Part shown: positions 35,461 to 46,679 of the stretch, in pieces
Layout: every line of letters starts with the position of its first letter
How positions within the stretch are numbered: the stretch's first letter is position 1
DNA from: Gyromitra esculenta
Lineage: Eukaryota > Ascomycota > Pezizomycetes > Pezizales > Discinaceae
Length of the DNA stretch: 64,000 bases
Direction: 5' to 3'
Assembly (NCBI GenBank): GCA_038503075.1
Contig: JBCAML010000001.1
Coordinates: forward strand, 2,418,001 to 2,482,000
The notes under the pieces: generated by a model
Told to the model about the DNA's origin: nothing
Databases searched by the model: none
Seen by the model: only the letters and a program-made list of their open reading frames with translations
Made by a program: the position numbers and the translations under genes

Positions 35461-36943
35461 ATGGCTCCCGGTCCCAACCCCAAAACAATACAGAACATAC
35501 TTACGCTCGCCCCAGCTTTCCTGATATGCTACGTCTGCTTTGAATTCCTAATACACGACCCAAGTGCCTCAGTAGCCGCGAGCGGCACCTTCCAACCTCA
35601 AATGGAAAAGAGCCAAATCTCATGGATCATGCGGACCGGGGCGGCCCCAGACGTGGACTCCGACACCCGGACCACACCCGACCATAAATCCAGCCCCATG
35701 TTCCGATCCATGAATTTCCGGAGCACGTTGGAATACGGATGGGTACCCGAACACGGAGTCGAGTTCTTTACATTTTTTATCCTCGATCTGCACAAGAAAT
35801 GGAAAGATATATTCGATCACGCTAGGGTACATCTTGGGAAGAATGTAAGCACCTTCTTCTTCCCATGTACGTACATGTTCTCTAACTAAATACGGGGGGG
35901 CCTGTGTAGCGGGAAAGACTTCTGCTGAATGAAGGGAGGAGCTCGGGCCTGATTAAAGATCTCTTGCGAGATGCGCAGAGATGGAGTGATTTCCGTGCGC
36001 TCTTGCGGGTACATATGCACAAAGCCAGAGACTTGGAGCAAGACTTCCGAGAGAAAACACTACTCAATGAGGAGATTAGGGAATGGGAACGTACGAGACA
36101 CGACTATGATGCTGTTAAGGACACAGCAATCGATAATCTCTCGAAAGCAATCACTGCGCTGGAATCTGAGACTGAAGCTGAAATCGCCAAGCTGGATGAA
36201 AAGACTAAGGAAATGATCGAGCTTGTAAAGATCCACTTCCTCCCCCAGCCAACATAAAAAGCCACCCCCCCCCTAATACGGCTATAGGAATTTAATCTAG
36301 TATCCATCAACGAAGCCCGAATGTCAACTAAAACCGCAGTCGACGCAGCAGAAACAGCAATCAGTATGAAACGACTGAGCTGGATTACCGTAAGTCTAGC
36401 TAGCCCCCCACCCAACCCTGCCCAACCACGATAATACACTACCGGTATATATTAACACAGTCTTTAGTTTATCTTCCTACCACTAGTCTTCGTCGCGGTA
36501 GCTCCCCTCCCCCTCCCCCTCCCCCTACACGCCACATATTAACATCAAACACCAATCCACAGAGCTTATTCGGAATGAACGTAAACCTACTAGAGAACAA
36601 CCCAGAGTGGTGGTGGTATATAGCACTAGCCGGGGTCGTGGTGGTCCTCGTACTACTAACATGGATAATATTTAAATACGTCGAAGTAAGCCTCCATACC
36701 CCCCTTACCTCCCACCCTCGCGTTAGAATACAAATAACTAACTGCAAGCTAAAAAAAAAGATCGAAGTCTGGATTAAAGATAATATCGGTACGTATATCG
36801 ACAACCTATTCGACTCTGCACTTGCGAAGCTGGGGTGTAGCTGTCGACGCAGGAGGAATAAGAGGGGGTCTGGTGATTTGGAGAGGGGGGTAGGGAATTC
36901 GCATGAGAATTTGATTAATTTGGAGTTGATGGGACATGAATGA
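35461..36943 (+). CDS. CorA-like Mg2+ transporter family protein
   Basis: Exons 35461-35844, 35910-36224, 36288-36389, 36468-36497, 36563-36685 and 36761-36943 give about 378 residues. The cytoplasmic part is helical and charged (EEIREWERTRHDYDAVKDT, ESETEAEIAKLDEKTKEMIE). Two membrane segments follow: TFIFLPLVFVASLFGMN carries the family's GMN selectivity motif (281-283), and YIALAGVVVVLVLLTWIIF is the second. The 30-nt exon 36468-36497 encodes the start of helix 1, and all five junctions keep the frame. Fungal CorA-like proteins of this type are often fused to ankyrin repeats, and an ankyrin frame lies just upstream. The start at 35461 is tentative. Transport activity is inferred from the family only. 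Confidence 0.8.
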
Positions 36944-37540
36944 GATGTGGAGGGGGTTTAGTTCTAGCGCGGCCCCCCGGGGGAGGAGGAGTCGGAGGGG
37001 GCGGGGGGGTTGTTGTCACTGGTTGGGAAACTTAGCTCCTTGGTGAATCTTATTTGCTATGATTGGGAATGTTGGATTGTTTCACATCTGGATCCTTAGT
37101 TACAGCATAAATATTTCGAACAACTAGTCTATCCTGTAAGCTACTATACCTTCGAGCCTCCCTCGTGTTCTTTAAATTAGTTTGGTTATAGCAACTCAAA
37201 TGTTCACCATTGCGTGGTGGTGTGTATAGATGGCCAATGATTTTGCACGAGAAGGACTTATCGTTTAATACTTGGCTTTCTAGACAGTATCCCTTCCATA
37301 GTCTAGATAACTGCCAGCTTCCATCCAAGCCACAAACTCGAGTGATACAGTATGATCTCCATAAACAAACATTTTGCTTCTAGTTACGCAAAACCTCCAA
37401 TCCCCATGAACCTTTCACAATAAAAAAACAAATAACAAAAAGGATTAACCAATGAACCTTTCACAATGACCACCACACGCACAGCGTGACCCGCAAAGTC
37501 ATCATAAAAAAACTAGCCCCCACCTTGTTTTCTCTCTATC
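36944..37540. other. Intergenic, convergent gene ends
   Basis: This gap separates the CorA-like gene from the NCBP3-like gene on the opposite strand. A 16-bp direct repeat (ATGAACCTTTCACAAT) occurs at 37406 and again near 37451. Nothing else was recognised. Confidence 0.35.
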
Positions 37541-39073
37541 TTAGCCAAACATATCTTCCGCCCTATTCCTCCTCTGTCCTCTTTGTCTCCTGTTTCCATT
37601 ATCAATCACTAATCCTTCTCCCTTAACAGCTCTTAGCTTCTCCGCAAATAAGTCATCTCCGCCTGCATCTCTTCCTCGCCCTTTGATTTTGAATCCACCA
37701 CCTTCCCACTCCGCGCCGTTGTCGTCCGCCAAGGACCGATCGAGGTTGATCCGATCCTCGAGGGATCGTGCCGGCATCGTAATCCGATCTGCTAGTGCTT
37801 GTCGTCGGCTGCCCCCGCGCGGGACGACCAGTTTTTCCGGGAACAGCTCGACGGGTTTGTCAGGTGACATAGAGCGATCTGACCTGAACCGCGCTCCGCC
37901 GCTGCTAGCAGCAGGCTTCACGGGAAATAGTTCGACGGGCTCGTTTTTTAGTCTGCCGGGCTCGTAATCGTCTCCTCTGCTCATGATGCCACGGGTTGGC
38001 CCTGTGCGCTCAGGGAAAAGCTCCACTGCCCGTCGACGTTCGGGCGCGGGGTACGCTTCCATAGGCTCCCGGCTTCGGCGTTCAGGGAATAATTCGATGG
38101 GAGAGCGTTGTCGCCGAGATCGTTCCCGACCGGGGGAGTAAGAACGGTCACGTGAACTGGAATTGGAATTCCGGCTGCGCGGAGCGTCATCGTAGAAATT
38201 ATCAGTGTATATGTCAGCAGAAGCACCGCCACGGCGTCGATCATGTTCCCGGTCATCGTAGTATCGGCGCTCATATTCACGGCTGTCGCCGTCAATACTG
38301 TCGGCATAACGACGCTGGTCAGGGCGACGGTTCTCGCGTTTCCTGTTTGGGGGGGGTTAGTATAGGGTGTGTTTCAAGGGAAATTTTGAAAGACGAACTG
38401 CCGTTCGAGCTGCTCTAGACGATCTTCTTCCGGGTGGAAAAGGTAATATCGACTCCTATCTCTTGCGCCCTTGATCTTCCGGTCATTCTGGGTCGCAATC
38501 CGAACTTCAAGGTGGGAGTCTGGATGTGTTGAAGCCGATTTCGCAGGACGGAGGGTGAGCAGTGGGAGATCCTGCACGGCTCTCTGCAGGGCATTCAGAG
38601 CGCTAACGGCATTCTCAGGGGAGGCATAGACCAAATTGCCTGGAAGAACAGCATTAAGGCCGTCAGCATGATTGCTTTAAAATACGACGGAGAAAGGATC
38701 ACGAGCACGGACATGAAGAATCGTCGATCCACTCGACTTTGACAATGTCAACCTCCGTGAAGTGTTCGGCTACAAAAGCCTTGACATTGCCAGTGCTCAT
38801 AGAATCGACACCGCATAGGTAGATCTTTTCCGGAGCGAGCTGGTTCTCGTCTCCTAGAGTGTTTGTAGCTTCGATTTCCATCATCTGCTCACCAGCTCCG
38901 TTCCCATTCCCGTTCCCGTTCCCGTTCCCGTTCGTGACTGTGGCTTGGGGGAAAGGACCCTGTGGCTCGTCGTCGTAGTCCATGAGGATGTCGTCGTCGT
39001 CGTAGTTGATTTGGACATTGGGTTGAGCCATTGTTTGCGGAGGAGGAACAATAGCAAATGGGTTGGCCACCAT
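37541..39073 (-). CDS. NCBP3-like nuclear cap-binding protein (DUF2414)
   Basis: NCBP3 proteins bind the mRNA 5' cap through an RRM-like fold and link to RNA export. Exons 39073-38713, 38639-38399 and 38342-37541 give 467 residues (start at 39031 also possible). The RRM-like block reads KIYLCGVDSMSTGNVKAFVA and then VEWIDDSSC, where WIDD corresponds to the cap-contacting WLDD of the animal protein. Upstream is an Asn-Gly run encoded by a hexamer microsatellite (38902-38934). The C-terminal half is Arg-rich and disordered and repeats IELFPERR, VELFPERT, VELFPVKP and VELFPEKL, with a weaker DLFAEKL. Intron 1 uses donor GTCCGT and intron 2 uses GTTCGT. The RRM assignment is by family resemblance. 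Confidence 0.83.
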
Positions 39074-39082
39074 GGACAGCAC

Positions 39083-39787
39083 TGATGATGGAGGAGGGGT
39101 GGGGTTGGGGGAGAGAAAGCTGTGATATATATATATACTAGCTCCGGGGGTCGGCTAGACAGCCGGGGAGGGGGGAGGGAGGGGGAGGGCGGTTTTAGGT
39201 TGTGTAGGGCGGAGCCAGTGTTGGGCGAGAAGAGCCGCTTAGGTGGTGGTCGGGTGGCTGTCGTCGTGTCGTGTCGTGTTTCTGGCTGGATGACGCGCAT
39301 GGTCCTGTCTCTGGTGGAGGGACACAGAGACCCTGCTGCGGATGGCTGGAGGGATTCTCTGGCCGAATACAGCACCGCAGCAAGACGGTATTATATACAT
39401 GTGCACTCACTAACAAGCTACACCTGGCGACAAGACTACAGGTAATCCTCACTAAAAAAATTAGATACGCATGGCAACCAAAAGCCCAGCCAAATTAGCG
39501 AGCCACGCATCCAATATCGTATAGACAATAAATTCCCCAATTGATATTGTTGGGGGTTCTACTAGGTGTAAAATCACACTGAATCTGAATTCGAGGTCTA
39601 TTTTCACACACAGTGTGTTTGTGTAGAGTTATTTAACCAGCATTAAGCTATACCTAGCCAATTAAACCCAAAGGACAAATTAAATTTCTCAACGCTACAA
39701 CAAGTATATTATTAGAAAAATTAATATGGCAAGCAGTAAATTACAGCGCATAAAAAGGTCTTAAAAGAAAAACTAAAGGACCTTAAA
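39083..39787. other. Promoter side of the NCBP3-like gene and AT-rich flank
   Basis: Bases 39083-39420 are GC-rich with a GGGGAGG-type tract and probably form the promoter of the minus-strand gene. After about 39480 the composition drops sharply to AT-rich, and this continues to about 40720. Confidence 0.4.
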
Positions 39788-39807
39788 TGTGTCTAGATCT
39801 AGACACA
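39788..39807. repeat. 20-bp perfect palindrome
   Basis: TGTGTCTAGATCTAGACACA reads identically on both strands with no spacer. It lies 2 bp beyond the stop of the Myb-like frame. It could be a protein-binding site, a hairpin terminator-like signal or chance. Confidence 0.85.
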
Positions 39808-39809
39808 GC

Positions 39810-40496
39810 CTAATCAACAAAATAAAATATTTTACCTGTGTCATCATTTGGCATAGAAATACCAGAATAACTATATGTAGCATTAACATGGATACAGGTT
39901 CCCTCTGCCCGCTCCTTTTCTGTCAATTTAAAAAACATATTTTCCACTACTCCCCATGGAATCTTCATTTTTGTTGCAATGGTTTGCCATAATGGCAATT
40001 CAATACGAGCTCTATTTATTATTTTATATTTTGTTAACAGTCTCTTCTTTTCATATTTAAAAGACAATACACAGAAATTGCTACTGACCCTTTATACCAA
40101 CAATTTTGTCTGTTGGCAATTAAAGTATCCTTATAATCACCTAAGTTTGCCCATGGTGCTATACCACAAGGCCAATGACTTAAAAACAAATCAGTCCATA
40201 ATGGATCAGAAGATCTTATGCATTAACTATTATTAGTAATTTAACAGATTCAAAAGTAGATCATGAATAGGTTGATACCCTTTATATATAGTTGCGAATG
40301 TTTCAGTTTCTTTCTTAGTTGGCTCCCTTTTCATAAGAACCACCTCCCAATGAAACTGACAAGCATAAACACTTCTGCCTTCAACAACATTTGATCTATC
40401 TGACCATTTCATCATGATCGAAGGGGTTTTATTCATGTGTTCAACTAAAATTTTCTCTTCAGCACTAGACCATTCATGTAGAATAATTCTTGACAT
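39810..40496 (-). CDS. Possible Myb/SANT-like gene in AT-rich island (may be decayed)
   Basis: The first block (40496-40279) reads MSRIILHEWSSAEEKILVEH and then GRSVYACQFHWEVVLMK, resembling a fungal Myb/SANT-like domain. It can splice at GTATCA to 40214, giving SSDPLWTDLFLSHWPCG. The last block (to 39810) has ELPLWQTIATKMKIPWGVVE, a second SANT-like helix set, and ends FYFVD. I could not find a second junction that keeps the frame, so the gene may be a decayed copy or have an unseen exon. Composition is far more AT-rich than neighbouring genes. No function is assigned. Confidence 0.4.
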
Positions 40497-41078
40497 ATCT
40501 CATGTTACTTAATAGACGTATGCGGGAATGAAAGTAGTTAAAAATGTAGATATTCTGAAAAATAATTAAAACACAGAACTATTGATAAAGGAAACATTAA
40601 TGTTTGAGGCATATGGCAAGATAAGTTCAGTTTCAGTTTCTTTTATGCAAGATTTTATTAATTCTACTGGAGACAAGAGCGCATACCATTGAAGGCGATT
40701 GTCATAATTGAAAGTACCGTGGGGGAGGCTCATCAGCAAAAGCCGGGGCGCACCCCAAACCCGGTGCGTTTATATGCGTTTAACTGTGTTTAAACGCACT
40801 GGTAAACTCGGAGGACAACTTCAATTTTTTTAGCGAGTACATGCAGGTTTTTAGCCCAAGGCTGTTTCGCTATTGAAGCCTTCATCCCCACCCCGAGAGG
40901 CTGCATGTAGGTACCGTTGGATAGAACGAACTGGCTTCTCCCCATCCTCGCTTTGAGCCTCACAACCTAAAACACGGGTTTGGCATACAGCACCACCACT
41001 TGCCGCTGAGCATGTCGACAACCCCGCTGCTGCACCACGCCCCAAGCTATAGCTAGAACTGTTATCGCTATCACTGCC
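40497..41078. other. Intergenic between Myb-like and LisH genes
   Basis: AT-rich to about 40720, then normal composition. The sequence around 40760-40800 repeats GCGTTTA units (GTGCGTTTATATGCGTTTAA, then GTGTTTAAACGCAC). No gene was recognised. Confidence 0.35.
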
Positions 41079-42442
41079 ATGCCCGCTCCCGACTCCCCGA
41101 CGCTGCTCGTCGCTCGCTTCTTGAAATCCAATGGCTACGACAAGGTCTCTACCGCAATCGGCTACAGACAACGCCTGCTAACACACATCAGTAGACCCTG
41201 GCCGCCTTCCTCAACGAAACAAACCTCGAAGCATCGGCTGTAGACCCCAAAGACCCCACCACCACCCTCACCATCGAAAAGGTCCTCGATGAGAAACGTC
41301 TCTACGACCTATGCTCCCAGCTCGAAAAAGTAGACATAATCGATGGCGAGGATGAATTTACTCTTCCATGTCCGTACCCCTCCCCAGCCATAGATCCCCC
41401 CTTCCTTTAACGCGTCGTAGACCCCTCCGTCGCACTCCAGATCGCCCCTCCAGGTGTCACTCAATCCAACATCCTCTTCGTCTCAATCTCCCACTTCAGC
41501 GCCCCCTTCGACCAGCCCCTCGTCATAGCCACCACCGCCGACCGTGCCCTCCGTCTCTACACCCTCGATGGCGTCCTCCTCCGCACCTACACCCACCTCC
41601 ACGACTCCGCGATCCTCTCCGTCGCCGTCCTCTCCTCCACATGGCTAATAACAACCTCCATGTCCGGACACCTCACCATCTCCGCCGCCTCCACCGGGGT
41701 CGTAGCCAGCACTCTAAAACCCCACAGCAAATACGCCATAAAGGCCCTCCTCTACAACACAACCCACCTCGCCACCGCCGCCTACGACAAATCCATAAAC
41801 GTCTACACCATCACCCTCACCCCCACACCGTCCTTATCCCTCCTCGGCACCATCATCCTCCCCACCCCTCCAGAGGCACTATCGTTCACCACCCTCCCCT
41901 CCGGCCCCGCCCTCGTCTTCTCCCGCCGCGACTCCACCCACCTCCACTACCACCGCCTTCTCTCCTCCCTCCCGCACCACAGCACCCGCAATCTAGCCCC
42001 CCACACCAGCTCCTGGAGCACCTTCCACGCAATGTGGATCTCCCCCTCGCCGCTCAACCCGTTGCTGCTCGCCATCGCAACAAGCAGCGTGCCCACGATG
42101 AAGTTTGTACTTATTCCGGCGGACTCGGACACGGTTGTTAAAGAGGTGTTTACGGGTGCCCCGCAGAGCGCGTACAGTACTGCTGTCATGGCGTGGCGCC
42201 CGGATGCGTCGGGCGTGTGGGTTAATGCGGATGATGGCTATGTCAGGGGCATTGAGGTCAAGAGCGGGAAGGTTGTGGCTCGGTTGAAGGTTTGTGAGGG
42301 AGGGGAGAAGGTTAGAACTTTATGGGCGGGCGAGGTGGAGGGGAGGGAGGTGCTGGTTACAGGAGGGTTTGATAAGGGATTGAAGGTGTGGACTGTCGAG
42401 GAGGTGCAGGAGGGAGAGGCCGGCGCTGTAGATGGGGAGTAG
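41079..42442 (+). CDS. LisH-domain WD40-repeat protein
   Basis: Exons 41079-41144, 41195-41369 and 41421-42442 give 420 residues. The N-terminus PTLLVARFLKSNGYDKTLAA is a LisH dimerisation motif (residues about 7-30). The rest forms weak WD40 blades such as LVIATTADRALRLYTLDG, LITTSMSGHLTIS, HLATAAYDKSINVYTITL and EVLVTGGFDKGLKVWTVEE. Such proteins act as scaffolds; no specific partner is recognised. Intron 2 uses the donor GTCCGT and intron 1 uses GTCTCT with a GCTAAC branch point; both keep the frame. The first two thirds are C-rich on the coding strand and the last third is G-rich. Confidence 0.8.
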
Positions 42443-42600
42443 AATTGGTCAACGATTTGTGTAGCGAACTATAGACTCCGTATGGCATAGCTCACAGGGT
42501 CAATGATCTATGTAGTCCCAGCATTTTTGACCACTTCTATATCACCAACATGTATTGGGCTATACAAACTGTAGGGACCCATTGCTGCAGCAAAAATATA

Positions 42601-42653
42601 TGCGACAAACCCGGATTGAACGGGTGACCTTCAGATGACACCCCGGATAAAGA

Positions 42654-42684
<31 letters not shown>

Positions 42685-42690
42685 TATCGC
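42601..42690 (-). tRNA. tRNA-Phe (anticodon GAA) with a 17-nt intron
   Basis: On the minus strand the cloverleaf reads: acceptor GCGATAA pairing with TTGTCGC, D arm GCTCAGTTGGGAGAGC, anticodon stem TCAGA/TCTGA with loop containing GAA, variable AGGTC, and T arm ACCCG-TTCAATC-CGGGT. The discriminator base is A. A 17-nt intron follows the base after the anticodon, the usual position in nuclear tRNA genes. The body without the intron is 73 nt. CCA is not encoded. Confidence 0.95.
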
Positions 42691-43509
42691 GTCGCATGTA
42701 CTTTCATCCGATCTTTTTGCGCTCTAAAATTTACTCCAAGTGGGTATGGCCTTGGCGGGGCGCTAGAAGCGGTGAAAATTTAGGGTTGGCTTGGCGGAGA
42801 TGGAGGGTTTAAATAGCGACGTTGGTTCCTGAACTGTGTTGACGACACGACAACAATAGTTGGATGGATCGTGTGGATGGCTCTAGGGATAGACCGTGTC
42901 TTTTACTAGCAGAATACAGTACCTCATCGTCTGTCGGCCCGGAGACAGAACTACATGTACATATCAACGCGTGAAGAAAGAAAGAAAAACTCGATTCTCT
43001 ATTCCTCTCCCCATTCCCTCCCGATACCCAAGTCTCTATAACTCAACCCCCCCTTACCAACACTCTGGTGCAAAGCCTGATTTGTTTCGTGGTTTGTTCC
43101 TATTTTGGTGTAAGGCAGATTAAACAGACACTCTACTCACCGCGACGTCCTGACTATGTGGGCGTAGTGGTCCATTTACTGTCGTCTACAATCCACTTAG
43201 TTTTTTTTAGTTTTTCTATGTCAATAAACACATGACCTCGTGATGGTTTCTAGTAGCTTACTTATTTGTGATATGATATCTTGTACCAGACTAAGACTTC
43301 ACCTTTGACTTCAACACCACCATCACTAACCAAACACGACTATAGGACAATTATCATCAAGCAGCATTGTTATTCACTATCAATTCGGTATCATTATCAA
43401 ACCGGCCCGGTCCCTACCAATCCCAGTATCTTGGAATATTCTGCCATATCCATCTACATCCCAGTACATATAGCATCTTGCCTCATTCTACTCTACCCAA
43501 GGAAAGAGA
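42691..43509. other. Intergenic, promoter side of 43510 gene
   Basis: Contains one TACATGTA palindrome (42952) and CT-rich stretches upstream of the next gene. No other gene or RNA was seen. Confidence 0.35.
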
Positions 43510-45900
43510 ATGCTCAGCCAGAGCAGCAGATCCAGATCCGACTCTCGTCCACGCCCCATCCACGTTTCGGGCCGGAACACGAGGGTCCGCTCCTTGATCG
43601 ACTTCTACAACCGAAAGGCACTGCAGAAGTCGTTGGTAGTCACGTCGAGGCCCATTCACGACCGCCATCGAATCCCTAGTGACAAAGTGCGGTCGTTGGT
43701 GCAGAACTTTTCAAGGGCTGCATCTGCTGCATCTGGCAGTGGTCTCAGTAGCAGGAGTGGCGGGGGGGTATTGAGGGATGGCGCAGCTTCACCTGTTCTC
43801 GTTCGAAACGGAGGGAGAGGTGGAGTTTCGCCTATTGCTTTTAGGAACGGTGCGGTTTCTCCTGTTGCCCTAAGGGGACAGGCAGAGCTTCCTAATCCCA
43901 ATGATGGGATTGAGCAGGTGGGGCAGAAAGGGGGATATCAGCCCTGGAAGACTGGTGCTGGACTTCGTACAGTCAAGGGTTGGAAGTCGACCCGAACTCA
44001 GAAGCTGGAGAAATCGGAGGCGGATGAGCCTGTGGCAAGGAAATCTACGAGGAGGAAGAGGACCTCGAAACGTGCTTCTGTGAAGGATGGTGGCTCTTCG
44101 GAGGAGCCTACTCCTCCGAAATTAATCCAGCCACTCACGGCTCCGATACTCAAAGCTTTGGAAAGTGAGGTTACTAGGTCTTCCTCTCTGGAAATGGAGA
44201 TTTCTGCATCCCCGGGAGATATTGTTAGTGATGGTGAGTCAGCGGCGTCACAAACTTCGGAGTCGTCAGCGAAGAAGTTTAGGGAACAGAATAAACCAAG
44301 TGTCGAGATCAATACTACTGATTCAGAGGAAAAACTTACCAATACAGATCCTCAAGCAGATGATGCTGTAGCTAAAGTAACTAATGTAGAACAAGAAGTG
44401 ATTTCGCCACAGGCTCCATCAACTGTTTCAAGACGCTCTGGCTCTTGGAAGGGGGCGTTGAGGTCCGTAAGGGACTCTTTTAGGAAGAGGTCTTCTACGG
44501 CAGAGTCTTCCCTCTCAACCAAGCCTTTCGACGAATCAGTCGCCTCCAAGCCAAAGAATATCCAGTCTCTCGTTGACAACCTAACTCCGGATTTACCAGC
44601 TACGAGCTATCTAACGGCGCCGGATACTTTCAGGAATGCCACCCAAACCCCGATTTCTAATGTACAGACCCAGATCCAGAAACTGCAGAGGCTAGAAACA
44701 GTGAACTCGGAGTCAGAGAACGAGAACACCCTCCCGAGTGACACGGATACACAGAGGAACTTGGGTAAGTTAAATATTGATGAAGTGCTCCAGGAAGTTT
44801 CTGGACCTTCTCTTTCCCAACCTGCTGAAGACCTTGATACTATCTCTGGGATGGGCGAGATGACTTCTTGGGACAGCACTGTTGCGAGACGGAAAAAGCG
44901 TGCACGAACTTACAGAACGGCCCCGAAGCAAAGAAAGTCAGAACGTAGGCCAGTGGCAGGTGTATTTAAGTCACCCATAGAAAGACTTGAAAGCCCCCTA
45001 AAACAGGTTTCGCCATTGCGAGTTGTTAAGGAAAAGCCACAAACCACTATTCAGGAAACTAGCGAGACTATAGTCCCCGATCCTGCAGGGAGGGTGGCGG
45101 GTGAACTTCTTACTCGTGCATCAATGGATACACTTACTTCTTTTGAGGAACTGTCTGTACCAAGCCCATTGATAAGTTCAGATGAAGCACAAAAAGATGT
45201 TCAGAGTAAACGGTTATCTACGGTTATGTCAACTTTCGAGTCTTTGAGTGATCTTACCACTCCTCCTCCTGCTAAACCTCCGCAAGAGGTCAGGTCGCCA
45301 ACCTTGATGCGGGAAATGGCATTCCCTTCGCTCCGCCTTCGGGCAGATTCAGGCGATGCATCAATGGAAAAGAAGTATTCCTCAGAAGAAGCGCTTGAGG
45401 CGGCGAAACCAGTGTCGAAGCGTCAGGCAGCTACGAAACACAGCTCTGTCCCAAAGAAAAAGATTTTTGGGGATGCAGATTGGAGGACGGATCGAAATTT
45501 TGATGCTAGTAATAGTATTGAAGATGTTAAACAGAAACTACAAGAACTAGAGGAGGACACTCATTCTTCATATAGTGACCGGGGGACGGGCTCGGTATCC
45601 GGAATACAGGATATTGACTTCACGGCGCTGCCTTGGCAGAACTACATTCCCGTCTTGGAAGCTGGTGACTCGGGGGATGACTATGGAGACATGATGGAAG
45701 CAGAAGCACCGTTTTTGAAGTATACTATTAATCCTATAATTCCTATAGGGACACCTCCACCAGTCTATCCGCTTTATCAGACGAACAGAGAATTCACATC
45801 ACGACCTCTTACCGAGGGAACTTCTGTCATTGAAGTGAGAGTAGATGGGCAGGACGGAATGGTTATTAGAGGAAGAAGGAGAACAAGAATTGGTTCGTAA
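43510..45900 (+). CDS. Large intrinsically disordered protein, unknown function
   Basis: A single exon of 796 codons. The N-terminus is basic (SLIDFYNRKALQKSLVVTSR), with short near-repeats SPVLVRNGG, SPIAFRNGA and SPVALRGQA around residues 90-120. The middle is Ser/Glu/Lys-rich and includes RSGSWKGALRSVRDSFRKRS. A basic segment RRKKRARTYRTAPKQRKSER may be a nuclear signal. The C-terminus has a Pro-rich tract (IIPIGTPPPVYPLY) and ends in RGRRRTRIGS. No domain is recognised. The length without stops and codon bias support a real gene. Confidence 0.75.
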   Translation: MLSQSSRSRSDSRPRPIHVSGRNTRVRSLIDFYNRKALQKSLVVTSRPIHDRHRIPSDKVRSLVQNFSRAASAASGSGLSSRSGGGVLRDGAASPVLVRNGGRGGVSPIAFRNGAVSPVALRGQAELPNPNDGIEQVGQKGGYQPWKTGAGLRTVKGWKSTRTQKLEKSEADEPVARKSTRRKRTSKRASVKDGGSSEEPTPPKLIQPLTAPILKALESEVTRSSSLEMEISASPGDIVSDGESAASQTSESSAKKFREQNKPSVEINTTDSEEKLTNTDPQADDAVAKVTNVEQEVISPQAPSTVSRRSGSWKGALRSVRDSFRKRSSTAESSLSTKPFDESVASKPKNIQSLVDNLTPDLPATSYLTAPDTFRNATQTPISNVQTQIQKLQRLETVNSESENENTLPSDTDTQRNLGKLNIDEVLQEVSGPSLSQPAEDLDTISGMGEMTSWDSTVARRKKRARTYRTAPKQRKSERRPVAGVFKSPIERLESPLKQVSPLRVVKEKPQTTIQETSETIVPDPAGRVAGELLTRASMDTLTSFEELSVPSPLISSDEAQKDVQSKRLSTVMSTFESLSDLTTPPPAKPPQEVRSPTLMREMAFPSLRLRADSGDASMEKKYSSEEALEAAKPVSKRQAATKHSSVPKKKIFGDADWRTDRNFDASNSIEDVKQKLQELEEDTHSSYSDRGTGSVSGIQDIDFTALPWQNYIPVLEAGDSGDDYGDMMEAEAPFLKYTINPIIPIGTPPPVYPLYQTNREFTSRPLTEGTSVIEVRVDGQDGMVIRGRRRTRIGS

Positions 45901-46679
45901 ATTGCAGGATTAGAAGAAACAGAAAATGGCTTACTTTTTGATTTGTGTTTTGCGTAACCCCAGACTGATTAAATTGAGAATGCACGTACCGTTCGTTATT
46001 GTCTGCTTTATTAGTGTTTTTTGCGTCCAAGGAAAGGTCGGATGTATAAGTGTGAGCGAAAGGATGGAGGATAGAGAGAGCCGTTTGATTATGTGCATTG
46101 TCACTCGTAGTGAATAGATATGAGTAGAGTAGGGGTTAATAAATTAACTGAGCTTGGATGTTAATCGCGGAACCGGTGCATGGGGTGAGATCGAAGGCGA
46201 AACTAGAGGTATGCATGTGCGTTGGATACCTCAAACTCCACCAATTCTTCTCGTTCTATCTCCCAAGGATCATAATCACAGATTATCACTCGTATAAGCA
46301 ACGCCCAAGAACTCTTTTGTCCGCAACGAAGCATTAGTGCAAACAGCCTAAGGCCTACAACTTCAAAATGCTTTCTAGTTTTTCTACGTGTTGTTTCGTG
46401 GATGTAAATGTGAAGGTTTCGAAAGATGCACATTCGTCTCGGTCGACGCAGCTCTTCGTTTGTTTCTCCTATCCTGCAAGAAACCATTGTTTCCAGCGCA
46501 CAGCGCCATTTCACTCTACAGTGCTTTGATACTCTTTATATGAGGTGCAAAAGAAATATGTGAGGCCTAAGTTTATAAATACTTAGGCAGCCCGTATCCA
46601 TCGATCAGCACCAAGCACACAGTATTCAATTACACCCACCTAGCACAATCCACCACAACATCTACGCGCAAAGGGACCA
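45901..46679. other. Intergenic, promoter side of SET gene
   Basis: A TATA-like TTTATAAATA lies near 46572, about 105 bp before the SET start. A minus-strand frame at 46203-46514 has no recognised features. Confidence 0.35.

Noticed and set aside
41368..42141. 257-codon plus-strand frame rich in Pro/His/Arg
   Set aside because: Out-of-frame reading of the C-rich LisH/WD40 gene.
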